The notes beneath the pieces were generated by a model, which saw only the letters and a list, made by a program, of their open reading frames with translations, was not told where the DNA came from and did no database searches. Shown piece by piece: positions 9,316 through 18,751 of a stretch of 64,000 bases of DNA (position 1 is the stretch's first letter; each line of letters begins with the position of its first letter). The stretch lies in the NCBI RefSeq assembly GCF_004116385.1, contig NZ_PEIB01000002.1, forward strand, positions 310,001 to 374,000. Direction: 5' to 3'. The translations under genes and the position numbers were made by a program. Source of the DNA: Veronia nyctiphanis (GTDB lineage Bacteria > Pseudomonadota > Gammaproteobacteria > Enterobacterales > Vibrionaceae).

Positions 9316-10062
9316 TTATTTACTGGCAGTTTCTGTGTTTCCGTTAATGGCACGCAAGCTCACACGACGGTCGAAGAAATACCCCTCACGGTCACCGTTT
9401 GACTCGAGCGGGAGCTCGGCGCCATAGGCCTGAGTAGTAAGCTGAGCAGGCGAAACGCCCTGTGCAACAAGGTAATCAAAAACAGCTCTGACGCGTTTCT
9501 CGGAAAGTTGTTGATTGTAATTTTTTTGGCCCCTTACATCAGCATGGCCTTCTAAGTCCCAAAGCATATTTTCGTCCTGTCGCATAATGCCCGCCAGTTC
9601 GTCGAGCTGAGCACGGAAATGCGGCTCGATGTCAGCAGAGTTGGTGCGAAATTGGATATCCATTTGAAGGTCGAGATCAAATCGGTTTTCGCGCTGAGAA
9701 GCTCTGAGATCGGCTATTGCCAATTGTGACTCGCTATATTTTCTGTTCATCAATGCAATTTGCTGATGGTTTTCAGACAGTAATTGATTCATTGACGCCA
9801 ATTCTTCCTCTTGGTCGATGCTGTAGTTTTTATAGCTGGAGACTTCTCCGATTAACCCACCAACCAGAGCACCCGCAAATGCGCCTACTGGGCCTCCTAC
9901 TAGCGCTCCGAGTGCCGCGCCGCTGCCTACGCCAATATATTGTGGTTGCGTGTCTCGCTCTATATTTCCGCCTGTCGCGAACGCCGAGCCTGAAACAGCC
10001 ATTAACGGAAGAGTTAACGCTACAGCAATGGTTGTTTTCTTAATTTCGTTAAATGATTTCAT
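9316..10062 (-). CDS. pdsO: PdsO-like OmpA-family protein of the proteobacterial dedicated sortase system
   Basis: Starting at ATG 10062 (AAAAGGA upstream), the protein has 248 residues: a signal peptide ending near SGSAFA, a glycine-rich hydrophobic stretch (GAALGALVGGPVGAFAGALV) like a glycine-zipper membrane segment, a coiled region (about 85-125), and a C-terminal OmpA domain with the peptidoglycan-binding pattern (GHADVRG, NQQLSEKRVRAV). This order matches PdsO, the OmpA-like protein associated with sortases in marine proteobacteria. It lies divergent from the Pds-type regulator pair at 11221-14111, which supports the call. No sortase or sortase target is next to it, which is unusual. 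Confidence 0.7.
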   Translation of the reverse strand: MKSFNEIKKTTIAVALTLPLMAVSGSAFATGGNIERDTQPQYIGVGSGAALGALVGGPVGAFAGALVGGLIGEVSSYKNYSIDQEEELASMNQLLSENHQQIALMNRKYSESQLAIADLRASQRENRFDLDLQMDIQFRTNSADIEPHFRAQLDELAGIMRQDENMLWDLEGHADVRGQKNYNQQLSEKRVRAVFDYLVAQGVSPAQLTTQAYGAELPLESNGDREGYFFDRRVSLRAINGNTETASK

Positions 10063-10334
10063 GAGATTGTCCTTTTCTTGTTTTTTATTAAGTGCAGCGC
10101 CCTCCGCTGCATCCGATGAAACAATTAAAACAAGACAAAAAGGCATCACCGGGGGACAAAAAGGGAAATAGCAAGGTAAAAAATGGCAAAAATATGGCAA
10201 TCGAAAACCACACTGAGATCCCTTAATAAGCTAGATAGGGCTGCTCATGGAATCGGCAATAAAGCGCATTTTCAGAAAGAAAATTAAGAGAATTCTGAGA
10301 TGAATAGAGAAATAGGACAGGATAAGTTATTGGT

Positions 10335-10351
10335 CGTGATGTTACATCACG
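10335..10351. promoter_or_regulatory. Perfect inverted repeat, possible operator
   Basis: CGTGATGT and ACATCACG are perfect inverted arms around a single T. The site lies about 270 bases before the pdsO start and 320 before the next plus-strand gene. A 17-base odd palindrome is the kind of site a dimeric regulator binds, but no regulator can be assigned from sequence. Confidence 0.3.
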
Positions 10352-10672
10352 TAAGAATCAATGATTTTTCTATCATTGAGCCACTGCGAATAGATCACTC
10401 AAGTGAGTACGCCTTGGCTCCTTGAACATGTAAATGGTGGTGTTTAAGGAGCCCTTTTTAAGTACTGAATGTTCACTTCCCTCGTTACTCAAACTTCCTG
10501 TCACTAATTTTCCGAGCTGTTTCATCTGAAAATCTGCATTTATGAATGGTTCATCGCATAAATTTTAAGTTTATAAATCAACAACAAATAATTAAAACCC
10601 AAACTATTTTCCGATTAAAAAAACAGCGTAGTTTATACATGTTTTGACTAAACGTCAGGAAAATAGGACGCA

Positions 10673-11035
10673 ATGAAAACCTATAAAACAGGTGAGAGAT
10701 ACATTGAAATATTAGATAAGCACGTTTTGTCATCAATGAATGGCATTGCGGAAACTTCATCTTCACATCAATTTTCATTCGCGTTGTTTTGCTTAGAGAA
10801 TTGTAAACCCTACCGAATTATAGAGATAAGCAGCGAAGTTACGTATCGCACTGTGAATCAAAACCTTCTGAAAATTGGATTCGACTGGCTGAAGTTTGAG
10901 CCCGGTGCTCACCCTAGCAATGTCGATTCTGAATTCCACTTTAGTCCAGCAAAAGAGTGGCAACTTCATCAACTCAACACCCTGAAACTCTCGTTTATGG
11001 AAACTAGGCTCAAACCAGCAAATTCATCAACATGA
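10673..11035 (+). CDS. Hypothetical protein between pdsO and the Pds regulators
   Basis: A 120-residue soluble protein not recognised from any family. There is no signal peptide or membrane helix; the composition is mixed, with several aromatic residues (FSFALFCLENCKPYRIIEIS). TAGGA precedes the ATG by about six bases. It sits between pdsO (divergent) and the response regulator (same strand), ending 185 bases before the latter. It may belong to the locus by position only. Confidence 0.45.
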   Translation: MKTYKTGERYIEILDKHVLSSMNGIAETSSSHQFSFALFCLENCKPYRIIEISSEVTYRTVNQNLLKIGFDWLKFEPGAHPSNVDSEFHFSPAKEWQLHQLNTLKLSFMETRLKPANSST

Positions 11036-11115
11036 TAATTAACAAACATCTGATCGGGATTTACTCATTGAATCCCATGCTAAATGCGTTCAATTCTGGC
11101 GTTCCAGATGATCAA

Positions 11116-11144
11116 TTGTGGCAAAAAAAGGGCTTTTCTATAAT
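11116..11144 (+). promoter_or_regulatory. Likely sigma-70 promoter of the Pds response regulator operon
   Basis: TTGTGG (-35) and TATAAT (-10) are separated by 17 bases, ending about 75 bases before the regulator start codon. The -10 box is a perfect consensus; the -35 is partial. Confidence 0.5.
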
Positions 11145-11220
11145 GTTCTGCAATTAGTCTTCTACCACCGTAATATTTCGGTATAGTTCAACTAAATGTT
11201 GTTTATAAGAAAACGTATTT

Positions 11221-11916
11221 ATGAAGCGAATTGCAATCGTCGAAGATGAACCCGCCATTCGAGAGAACTATGCGGATGTGTTGAGAAAACAAGGTTATAC
11301 CGTTTCTACGTTCGCCAACCGACCTGATGCAGAAATTGCCTTTGCTACTCGCCTGCCCGACTTAGCCATTATAGATATTGGTTTACAGGAAGAAATCGAT
11401 GGTGGTTTTCAACTCTGTCAGTATCTCAGAGCAAAGTCTGCAACCGTCCCCATTATTTTTCTTACTGCGCGTGACAGTGATATTGATACTGTTGTAGGCC
11501 TTAGGATGGGCGCAGACGACTATTTGACCAAAGATATCAGCCTTCCCCACCTTATGGCGAGAATCGCCGCACTGTTCAGACGAAGTGATCTTCAACAGCA
11601 AAGTCACACTGACGAGGATAAACGCATTGAACAGGGCAAGCTAGAGCTAGACTTAAACCGTATGCAGGTCAAATGGGAAGGACAAACCATCGAATTGACT
11701 GTGACAGAGTTCTGGCTGGTTCATGCAATGGCAAAACGACCGGGCCATGTACGCAGCCGTCAAGATTTGATGCAGGAGGCGCATGTCGTTGTTGATGACA
11801 GTACCATAACCTCGCATGTAAAACGTATCCGGAAAAAGTTTCTCGCCTCTGATAGCGCTTTTGACAAAATTGATACGGTCTACGGCATGGGCTACCGCTG
11901 GGATAGCGCTGAATGA
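11221..11916 (+). CDS. Response regulator of the dedicated sortase (Pds) system, OmpR type
   Basis: A 231-residue two-domain regulator. The receiver domain has acidic residues E9 and D10, the phospho-accepting D52 (IIDIG), T82 and K104 (DDYLTKD). After a linker, residues from about 135 form an OmpR-type winged helix (ELTVTEFWLVHAMAKRPG, VRSRQDLM, TITSHVKRIRKKF). It matches the response regulators found with marine proteobacterial sortases. Its stop overlaps the histidine kinase start by four bases (ATGA), so the pair is translationally coupled. The expected targets are pdsO and sortase genes; only pdsO is visible here. Confidence 0.82.
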   Translation: MKRIAIVEDEPAIRENYADVLRKQGYTVSTFANRPDAEIAFATRLPDLAIIDIGLQEEIDGGFQLCQYLRAKSATVPIIFLTARDSDIDTVVGLRMGADDYLTKDISLPHLMARIAALFRRSDLQQQSHTDEDKRIEQGKLELDLNRMQVKWEGQTIELTVTEFWLVHAMAKRPGHVRSRQDLMQEAHVVVDDSTITSHVKRIRKKFLASDSAFDKIDTVYGMGYRWDSAE

Positions 11917-14111
11917 AGCAGGTGCGTCGACTACTCCTCCCTGTCTGGCGCTCCCTGGCAGGGATCCGTACCAAAGTTATTTTACTTTCAACTCTGCTCT
12001 TTTTGCTCCCTGTGATTGGATACAACTACATTTGGGAACTCGAGAAGGTGTTACTTCAAGGGCAGGAGCAAACATTGATGGGCAGCGCGCGTTCTCTCGC
12101 TATGATGCTTAATCAACAACCAGTCTTACTTGAGGAACAAGCAAAAACTCAACCTCAGATAGAGCAAGGAAAAGACCTCTACGCTATCAGATTAAATCAT
12201 CCAATAGTATTGGACGGTTACACGCAGGATTGGGCGCCTTATGACAAAACCTCCTTTATCTATTCGGGTAGTAGCGTCAGGTTCAGCAGAGGGCTTTATC
12301 GCTCCAAGAATTTTAATCTATCTGCGGTAACTGCCAGTGCTGAAAACAGAGTTTACCTTCTATTAAACGTTATCGATATCGCACCAATACTGAAACGTCC
12401 AGGCAGTGCCAACGTCGATAGAAACGATCATGTCGTTGTGGCGTTAACCACAAAAGCTGGAGAATTTAAACGTTATCTAATCGCTACGAATGAAAGCGGC
12501 CCGGCGCAAGTTTACTCTGTCAATCATGACACGGAGTCAGACACCAACAGCTTTCTTCAAACAAACGATTTACAGGCATTCTGGAAGGTCACAGAGACGG
12601 GTCACACGATAGAAGTGTCGATTCCAGACTGGCTTATCGGCGAAAAACTTGGGTTCGAATTCTTCAATGTGAACGATAGATTTAACCGGGAAGTCGAAAC
12701 CATAGTTGGCTCAGCAAGTATTAACAGTGCAGATCGTTTGGGAACCTTCCTTGTCACTTCTCCTGACGTCGAAAAGGTTATCAAACGCATGGGTAACAAT
12801 GGCACTCGATTTTGGGTCGTTGATAGACATGGCCGAGCTATTGCCAAGTCGGGAGATATTAAGAGCGCAAACGGTGTTTGGGAAACCAGTGTTAAGTATC
12901 AAGAAAGCCCTGCGGTAGTGTCGAGTTGGCTCAATATGGACTGGCTGAGCCCTATTTACTACAAGGTATTAGAGCGCCCGCCGGAAGATTTCATAGATTC
13001 AATGCAGCACGCGTCTGTTTACCGCGGTGTAGATGTTCAACAAGCACTGTTGGGTCGGCCCTATGCAAATTGGCGTATGTCTGACGATCAGAAAGCGCGT
13101 ATTTTATCTGCGGCATACCCTATCTGGTTAGACGGCTCAGTCGTAGGTGCGGTCATAGCTGAAGAAACAACTAATGGTATTCAGACGCTCCGAAACAAAG
13201 CACTGGAGCAGTTATTTAATGTTCTATTGGCGGTGATTATTACAGGCGTCGTTGTTATGCTCCTTTTTGGCTCGCATATTTCCAAGCGGGTCAGGAGACT
13301 GCGCGATGAGGCGGACAGCGCGATAGATACTCAGGGACGTGTTCTGGCGCCGATATCACCAACGAATAGTCAAGACGAAATTGGTGATTTATCACGTACC
13401 ATCACCAGCATGTTGAACCGACTCTCGGCGTATCACGGCTACCTCGAAAAAATGCCTTCCAGTCTTTCTCATGAACTAAGAACGCCTGTTGCCGTCGTTC
13501 GTTCATCACTTGAAAATCTGTCTATGGTCACACAGGACCAAGACCAGCAACGGTATATAGAGCGAGCTCAGGAGGGCGTATCACGTCTCGCTCTCATTCT
13601 GTCGAACATGACAGAGGCAACGAGACTCGAACAAAGCTTTGTGCATGCTGAAAAGCACACCTTCCCACTCAATGATGTCGTCAAAGGCTGTGTTCAGGGT
13701 TATGAAATGGCCTACGCACCGCACCCTATTCAAGCAAACGTTACCGACACAATCATTAGAATGAACGGTGTTCCTGAATACATCGCGCAGCTACTTGATA
13801 AACTTGTCGCAAATGCGATTGAGTTCAGCCAGACCGATAACCCTATAGACGTTACCCTCAAGCCCCTTGGCAAAGTCGCGTTTATTACTGTCAGTAACAA
13901 AGGTCCGCTTCTCGCTGAAGGAATGGGTGAGCAACTTGTTAACTCAATGGTGTCGGTAAGAGCTGAGACACAAAAGTCAGACAAACCACACTTGGGACTG
14001 GGCCTATATATTGCTCGCTTAATAGCAGAGTTTCATAATGGTTCTCTTTCAATCGCAAATCGACCTGATCAATCGGGGGTGATCGTCGAAGTACGCCTGA
14101 TAATCGACTAA
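11913..14111 (+). CDS. Sensor histidine kinase of the dedicated sortase (Pds) system
   Basis: A 732-residue membrane kinase. An N-terminal helix (about 22-40) is followed by a large periplasmic part that contains a CBM9-like segment (VLDGYTQDWAPYD, about 95-265), then a second helix (about 433-453), HAMP, the dimerisation domain with phospho-acceptor His520 (SLSHELRTP) and an ATPase domain with an N box (LDKLVANAIEF, about 628-638) and G box (LGLGLYIA). This large kinase with a sugar-binding-like sensor is characteristic of the dedicated sortase system, suggesting it senses a surface polysaccharide; that ligand is inference. It is co-translated with the regulator. Confidence 0.82.
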   Translation: MKQVRRLLLPVWRSLAGIRTKVILLSTLLFLLPVIGYNYIWELEKVLLQGQEQTLMGSARSLAMMLNQQPVLLEEQAKTQPQIEQGKDLYAIRLNHPIVLDGYTQDWAPYDKTSFIYSGSSVRFSRGLYRSKNFNLSAVTASAENRVYLLLNVIDIAPILKRPGSANVDRNDHVVVALTTKAGEFKRYLIATNESGPAQVYSVNHDTESDTNSFLQTNDLQAFWKVTETGHTIEVSIPDWLIGEKLGFEFFNVNDRFNREVETIVGSASINSADRLGTFLVTSPDVEKVIKRMGNNGTRFWVVDRHGRAIAKSGDIKSANGVWETSVKYQESPAVVSSWLNMDWLSPIYYKVLERPPEDFIDSMQHASVYRGVDVQQALLGRPYANWRMSDDQKARILSAAYPIWLDGSVVGAVIAEETTNGIQTLRNKALEQLFNVLLAVIITGVVVMLLFGSHISKRVRRLRDEADSAIDTQGRVLAPISPTNSQDEIGDLSRTITSMLNRLSAYHGYLEKMPSSLSHELRTPVAVVRSSLENLSMVTQDQDQQRYIERAQEGVSRLALILSNMTEATRLEQSFVHAEKHTFPLNDVVKGCVQGYEMAYAPHPIQANVTDTIIRMNGVPEYIAQLLDKLVANAIEFSQTDNPIDVTLKPLGKVAFITVSNKGPLLAEGMGEQLVNSMVSVRAETQKSDKPHLGLGLYIARLIAEFHNGSLSIANRPDQSGVIVEVRLIID

Positions 14112-14256
14112 CACGCAAAATGTCGGCAGTAATTCAGGCGCTGTCTGATTACCTCCTGTTTACTTTCGCTCTAATGCTCATAGTGTTTTCAAGACGGGTA
14201 TTTCATTCGTTTTGCTATATGTTAAAAAGGAGTGTTAGTAAAACTAGGAAAGGGAT

Positions 14257-14865
14257 ATGAAGCTTTATGAGTTTGGTCCTGCACCAAGTGCAAGACGCGT
14301 CTCACTCTTTTTAGCCGAAAAGAAAATCGATATAGAACGCGTTCATGTTGATATATTTAAGGGAGATAACCTAACAGATAGCTTTAAGGCAAAAAGCCTC
14401 AACGGAAAAATCCCCCTGCTAGAAATTGATGACCATACTCACCTGTGTGAATCCATAGCAATTTGTCGCTATCTGGATCAGGCCTTTCCTACTGATAATC
14501 ACCTGTTTGGCGATTCTCCTCTTGCTTCTGGGACCATTGAAATGTGGAACAGGATCATCGAAACACAAGGGCTCTACCCTGCTTTTATGGCTTTTCGACA
14601 ACTAAAGGGCCAATTCAAAGACCGTGAAGACGTCATACTCGCAAAAGGTGAAGAAGCAAAAAAGCAGGTGAGCGAATTTTTACCCGTGTTGGAGCAACAA
14701 CTCTCTCGACATCCTTATATTGCCGGCGATCACTTCTCAGTTGCTGACATCACTGCATATGTGTTGTGCAGTTTCACAAAAGTGTTAGGCCTTGAAATCG
14801 ACCAACATGAAGCCGTAAATGAGTGGCGTGACAAGGTGAAAGCAAGACCCGCATTTCAGCGATGA
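14257..14865 (+). CDS. Glutathione S-transferase family protein
   Basis: A 202-residue GST. The thioredoxin-like N-terminal domain begins MKLYEFGPAPSARRVSLFL, with the serine of SARR in the usual catalytic position, and has the glutathione-binding GKIPLLEIDD and ESIAICRYL segments. The all-helical C-terminal domain includes IAGDHFSVADITAYV, the N-capping box of the family. AGGAAAGGG precedes the ATG. It probably conjugates or reduces electrophiles in the cytoplasm; the substrate is unknown. Confidence 0.88.
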   Translation: MKLYEFGPAPSARRVSLFLAEKKIDIERVHVDIFKGDNLTDSFKAKSLNGKIPLLEIDDHTHLCESIAICRYLDQAFPTDNHLFGDSPLASGTIEMWNRIIETQGLYPAFMAFRQLKGQFKDREDVILAKGEEAKKQVSEFLPVLEQQLSRHPYIAGDHFSVADITAYVLCSFTKVLGLEIDQHEAVNEWRDKVKARPAFQR

Positions 14866-14940
14866 ATATTGCCAATATGTGTATTTTCTTCGGTCACTCT
14901 TGTAAAATTGCTGACATACGAGAATACGAGTGAGCGAAGA

Positions 14941-15147
14941 ATGAGTCAAAATTTAGCCCTGTTACCTCCTGATAAAAAGCAATTTATCGAAATAGATAAA
15001 CAAGCCGCTTATGCTGTATGGCGCATTAAAAATGGTATGGCTGATAATACCCTACTCAGTGAAGAGTTACGGACGTTGAAAGGAATGGCGCAGCAAGAGC
15101 ACTTCCAGAATAGCGTTGCAAAATATCAGCAGATTATGGGCATGTAA
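14941..15147 (+). CDS. Small hypothetical protein
   Basis: A 68-residue helical, charged protein starting at ATG 14941 (MSQNLALLPPDKKQF). GAGCGAAGA directly before this ATG supports it over an upstream in-frame ATG. It has no signal or membrane segment and is not assigned to a family. It follows the GST gene by 75 bases and may be in the same transcript. Confidence 0.5.
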   Translation: MSQNLALLPPDKKQFIEIDKQAAYAVWRIKNGMADNTLLSEELRTLKGMAQQEHFQNSVAKYQQIMGM

Positions 15148-15157
15148 TCTCTGGGTT

Positions 15158-15889
15158 TCACTCAAACCGATATTCATCAAGCGAACGAAAATGTTGAAAG
15201 GAACGCGACCTATGGTCGCGTTTATTTTTGATCAGTAAAGCAACGTAATGATTATTCTCGTCACACAGCACAAAGCGGCAACTAAAGTTCAATGACTCTG
15301 CAATACGTCGCAACGTCGACATACCCACATCCAGCTTTGGATACTCTTCACTCACTTTCCCATCAAACTCGCAGGTCATCATCTTAGTGCGATAACCTTC
15401 TTTTTTGAGGTTTTTAGAACTTAGTATAACCCTGCCGCCCGGATATAATGTGTTTCTGGCTAATTCCAGGAAATGAATGAAGTTATGAATGTAACCAAGT
15501 TGCCCAACGTAGCCGCGAATCGCAAGCCAGGTGTATGTTCTTGGTAACTCAGACTGATGCTCAAAAAGACCACCAGACAACACTGACTCAAGCCCTCTTT
15601 GCTTCATGATTGCACAGGCAACAGGTGAAGTGTCTATAGAGGTCACGTCGATACCTTTCTCATGAAGGTATAGAGATAACTCTCCAGAACCCGCACCAAG
15701 GTTAAGGACATTGCGACGACAGTAAGACAAGGCAATTCTGTCGGTTTTTACTTCGTCAGGGCGTCGGAAAAAATCTGAAGTGGGCACAACTGATGCTCCA
15801 TCTGATTCTCGAAAAATAATATTCCCTGATTTGTCGCCGTTGTAATAGCTTGCCAACGCTGAGCCGTAAACGTCGTCTACGTTTTCCAT
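15158..15889 (-). CDS. SAM-dependent methyltransferase, class I
   Basis: A 243-residue protein with the Rossmann-fold methyltransferase core: motif I NLGAGSGELSLYL (near 65-77), the acidic end of strand 2 (VTSIDTSP), motif III around ARNTLYPGGRVILSSKN. The substrate cannot be inferred; the fold and the GGRVILSSKN region resemble small-molecule methyltransferases. The start at 15889 follows GAGAAAACT. The gene converges on the small protein at 14941. Confidence 0.78.
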   Translation of the reverse strand: MENVDDVYGSALASYYNGDKSGNIIFRESDGASVVPTSDFFRRPDEVKTDRIALSYCRRNVLNLGAGSGELSLYLHEKGIDVTSIDTSPVACAIMKQRGLESVLSGGLFEHQSELPRTYTWLAIRGYVGQLGYIHNFIHFLELARNTLYPGGRVILSSKNLKKEGYRTKMMTCEFDGKVSEEYPKLDVGMSTLRRIAESLNFSCRFVLCDENNHYVALLIKNKRDHRSRSFQHFRSLDEYRFE

Positions 15890-16030
15890 AGTTTTCTCCC
15901 CAATCGATGTAGAGAGAGTACCGATGCCGAATGCTCAAATCTGTCTCATTTAAAAAACAACTGGCGTAAAAGTCAGGAAATACTGCGCTTAATGCCTGAT
16001 TTATCGTACACAACGATAAAAATACAGAAC

Positions 16031-16696
16031 CTATCCCGGGTAAGGTAAATGACCGACTTTAATCCACAGCAGAGTATCTTCCTGACAAAAGGGGTTATAT
16101 TCGAACATATGTGGGTTTCTCATCCATGTACCTGCAGGGTATCTTCCAAACTCGTCTCTGTATTCGCCCGAGAGAACAAAGACTTCTTCACCGCAAAAAT
16201 GGGAGATGGAAAAGAAGTGTTGTCCGGCAGGCCACTGAATTAGAGCAACCTGCTCACCATTGAATTCATGTAATGTCAGCATTCTCAGGTTGCCCTGTGC
16301 TTCCGTCCACGTTGACAGCGCCATGTCGGTAAATACCGTCTTACTGTCCGTTGCGCAAAACTGATTACGCTTTTCTAAGAACAAGCACCCTGAATGCGTC
16401 ATCAGCTTAAATGACTTTCCGTGCGGCACCCGCAAGTAGCAACCCTGACGCGCATTCAGTGTTTTATCATCAACAAGGAAGCGACACTCTCCATTTACCA
16501 CGAGGATTTCTTCGCCCGCTGACCCTACACAATCAATCTCAGTACCGGGTGCAACCCTAACAAAACGGGTATCGTGCCCACGTGTATTTTTCTCATAAGC
16601 CAATGGCTTGTAATAAACACCTGAGAGTGAGTCCGCTTGCCAAGGTAATGATTCGGTCTTTATTACCACTCTCTGCTCAAAAAGCATGTTGTGCAT
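16031..16696 (-). CDS. Bicupin (ChrR-type cupin) protein
   Basis: A 221-residue protein made of two cupin barrels. The first has GEEILVVNGECRFLVD and the second GEEVFVLSGEYRDEFG with a preceding HFFSISHFCGEE; the latter keeps His and Glu as likely metal ligands. The arrangement is like the cupin domain of the anti-sigma factor ChrR, but the N-terminal zinc anti-sigma domain is absent, so it is not a ChrR. It may be an oxygenase, isomerase or sensor. The ATG at 16696 follows GGAGAAAG. Confidence 0.7.
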   Translation of the reverse strand: MHNMLFEQRVVIKTESLPWQADSLSGVYYKPLAYEKNTRGHDTRFVRVAPGTEIDCVGSAGEEILVVNGECRFLVDDKTLNARQGCYLRVPHGKSFKLMTHSGCLFLEKRNQFCATDSKTVFTDMALSTWTEAQGNLRMLTLHEFNGEQVALIQWPAGQHFFSISHFCGEEVFVLSGEYRDEFGRYPAGTWMRNPHMFEYNPFCQEDTLLWIKVGHLPYPG

Positions 16697-16871
16697 GACT
16701 TTCTTTCTCCAACGCCGACTATATCTCTCTGTGATCTTTATTGTATTTTTTTGTAGCGCTAGTCTAGCGAAAGAAACAGAAGGACAAGCGTCCTAGTTAT
16801 TGGACAGTGAAAGCATGTTGAAGCTTTCTTTTCTATCGGTTAGTTCAACGTTTTTCTGTTTCTCAGAACTG

Positions 16872-16901
16872 AAAAAAAGCGGGCCTTTACAGCCCGCTTT
16901 T
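16872..16901 (-). terminator. Intrinsic terminator of deaD
   Basis: Read on the minus strand, arms AGCGGGC and GCCCGCT flank a seven-base loop and are followed by seven T. It lies about 26 bases after the deaD stop. Confidence 0.85.
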
Positions 16902-16927
16902 CATATATAACGTTAAGTTTCGACAGT

Positions 16928-18751
16928 TTATGCTTCCGCGTGACGACGCTCGCCGCGGAAAGAACGTTTCTCACCACCGCGATCACGGTTGAAACGACGC
17001 TGGTCTCCACCACGATTACCACCGCGGTCATCACGACGACCACGATCACCACCACCGTTACGACGACGTGGCGGATCCATGTTTACGTGCCCCTCAACCA
17101 ACTGTGCGTCAGTAGGCTTTTGGCGAATGCGAAGCTTACGAAGCTGGCCCAAAACTTCTTTAGGCATTTTCTTAGGCAGCTGAACGTAAGTGTGGCCAGG
17201 TGCAAGCTTGATTGAACCGATGAACTGTTTCTCAAGACCAAGCTCGTTAGCAATCGCACCCACGATGTCTTTAACCTGAATACCTTGCTCACGACCAACT
17301 TGTAACTGGTAAGTATCCCAATCAGCAGCGTTATAACGTGTACGGCTATTGTTACCACCATCGTTTTTACGTTCTTCACGGCGACGCTCACGGCGTTGGT
17401 TTTCGCGCTCAATCGCAGCAATTAACGGATCTGGCCCAGTGTAGAAAAGAGGACGCTTGCCTTGCTGACGCTGAAGAAGCATTGCTGCTAACGTCGATGC
17501 ATCAACATCGATAGTTTCCTGCAGCTTTTCAATCAAACCAACGAAGGCTTCGAGGCTATCAGATTCTTTCTGCTGTTCAAGATCAGCAGCCAAGCCATTC
17601 AAACGTGCTTCTGCAACTTTGTCACGAAGCGGAAGTTGGATTTCTTCCATACGCGTTTGCGTAACACGCTCAATAGTGCGAAGCATACGAATTTGGTTAG
17701 TGCGAACAAGCAGGATTGCCTTACCATTTCGACCAGCACGGCCAGTACGACCAATACGGTGAATGTAAGATTCAACGTCGAAAGGAATGTCGTAGTTGAA
17801 TACATGCGTAATACGTGGAACATCAAGACCACGAGCCACAACATCGGTCGCAACGAGGATGTCAATAACACCACGTTTGATGTGATCTACAGTACGCTCA
17901 CGCAGAGACTGTGGAATATCACCGTGTAGTGCTGCAGCTTTGAAACCACGCGCAGACAACCAATCAGCAAGGCGCTCAGTATCTTGACGAGTTCGAACAA
18001 AGACGATTGACGCATCAGTGTCTTCAGTCTCAAGAAGACGCGTCATTGCTTCGTCTTTCTCGACACCTTTAACAACCCAGTACTGTTGTTCAACTTGCTC
18101 AACAGTACGGTTGCTACCTGCAACATCAATGCGCGCTGGATCACGAAGAAAACGCTCAACGATTTCTTTTACCATTGGAGGCATGGTCGCAGAGAAAAGC
18201 ACGCGTTGTGCACTTTCTGGCGCTTGTTCCATGATCCAAGTGACGTCGTCAACGAAGCCCATTTTGAGCATTTCGTCAGCTTCATCAAGCACGAACGTGT
18301 GCACTTCATCAAGTTGTAGACGGTCACGATTAATAAGGTCTTTGACACGACCCGGTGTACCAACAACGATATGAGCACCAGAACGCAGCGCGCGCATTTG
18401 GTCAACAATAGATGCACCACCATAGATCTCAAGGACTTTAAGACCGTCGATGTTCTGGCCAAGCGTCTTAACTTCAGCCGCAACCTGGATAGCCAGTTCG
18501 CGAGTTGGCGCCATAACGATTGCCTGAGGCTTACGCTGGTTAAGGTCAAGTTTGTTAAGCAGAGGCAGTGAGAATGCAGCGGTTTTACCTGTACCCGTTT
18601 GCGCCTTACCCAAGGCATCTACACCAGTAAGAAGAGGAGGTATAGAAGCCGCTTGGATAGGGGTTGGAGCAACAAAGCCCATTTTATCAAGCGCAGACAG
18701 GATATTTTCAGCCAGTTCTAGCTGGCGGAATTCAGTAACAGATTCTTGCAT
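16928..18751 (-). CDS. deaD: DEAD-box RNA helicase DeaD (CsdA)
   Basis: A 607-residue RNA helicase close to E. coli DeaD (629). Motifs in order: AQTGTGKT (50-57), PTREL (82-86), DEAD (156-159), SAT (187-189) and HRIGRTGRAGR in the second RecA domain. It is followed by a dimerisation region, an RNA-binding DbpA-type domain and an Arg/Gly-rich tail (RRNGGGDRGRRDDRGG). It unwinds structured mRNA and helps assemble the large ribosomal subunit, mainly in the cold. A leader of more than 100 bases with a hairpin lies upstream, in keeping with the post-transcriptional control known for deaD. Codon use at the Arg/Gly tail makes long overlapping frames on the other strand, which are not genes. Confidence 0.95.
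   Translation of the reverse strand: MQESVTEFRQLELAENILSALDKMGFVAPTPIQAASIPPLLTGVDALGKAQTGTGKTAAFSLPLLNKLDLNQRKPQAIVMAPTRELAIQVAAEVKTLGQNIDGLKVLEIYGGASIVDQMRALRSGAHIVVGTPGRVKDLINRDRLQLDEVHTFVLDEADEMLKMGFVDDVTWIMEQAPESAQRVLFSATMPPMVKEIVERFLRDPARIDVAGSNRTVEQVEQQYWVVKGVEKDEAMTRLLETEDTDASIVFVRTRQDTERLADWLSARGFKAAALHGDIPQSLRERTVDHIKRGVIDILVATDVVARGLDVPRITHVFNYDIPFDVESYIHRIGRTGRAGRNGKAILLVRTNQIRMLRTIERVTQTRMEEIQLPLRDKVAEARLNGLAADLEQQKESDSLEAFVGLIEKLQETIDVDASTLAAMLLQRQQGKRPLFYTGPDPLIAAIERENQRRERRREERKNDGGNNSRTRYNAADWDTYQLQVGREQGIQVKDIVGAIANELGLEKQFIGSIKLAPGHTYVQLPKKMPKEVLGQLRKLRIRQKPTDAQLVEGHVNMDPPRRRNGGGDRGRRDDRGGNRGGDQRRFNRDRGGEKRSFRGERRHAEA

Noticed and set aside
16840-18618. Several long frames overlapping deaD on both strands
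   Set aside because: They arise from the codon bias of deaD, especially the Arg/Gly-rich tail; they have low-complexity translations and no ribosome binding sites.
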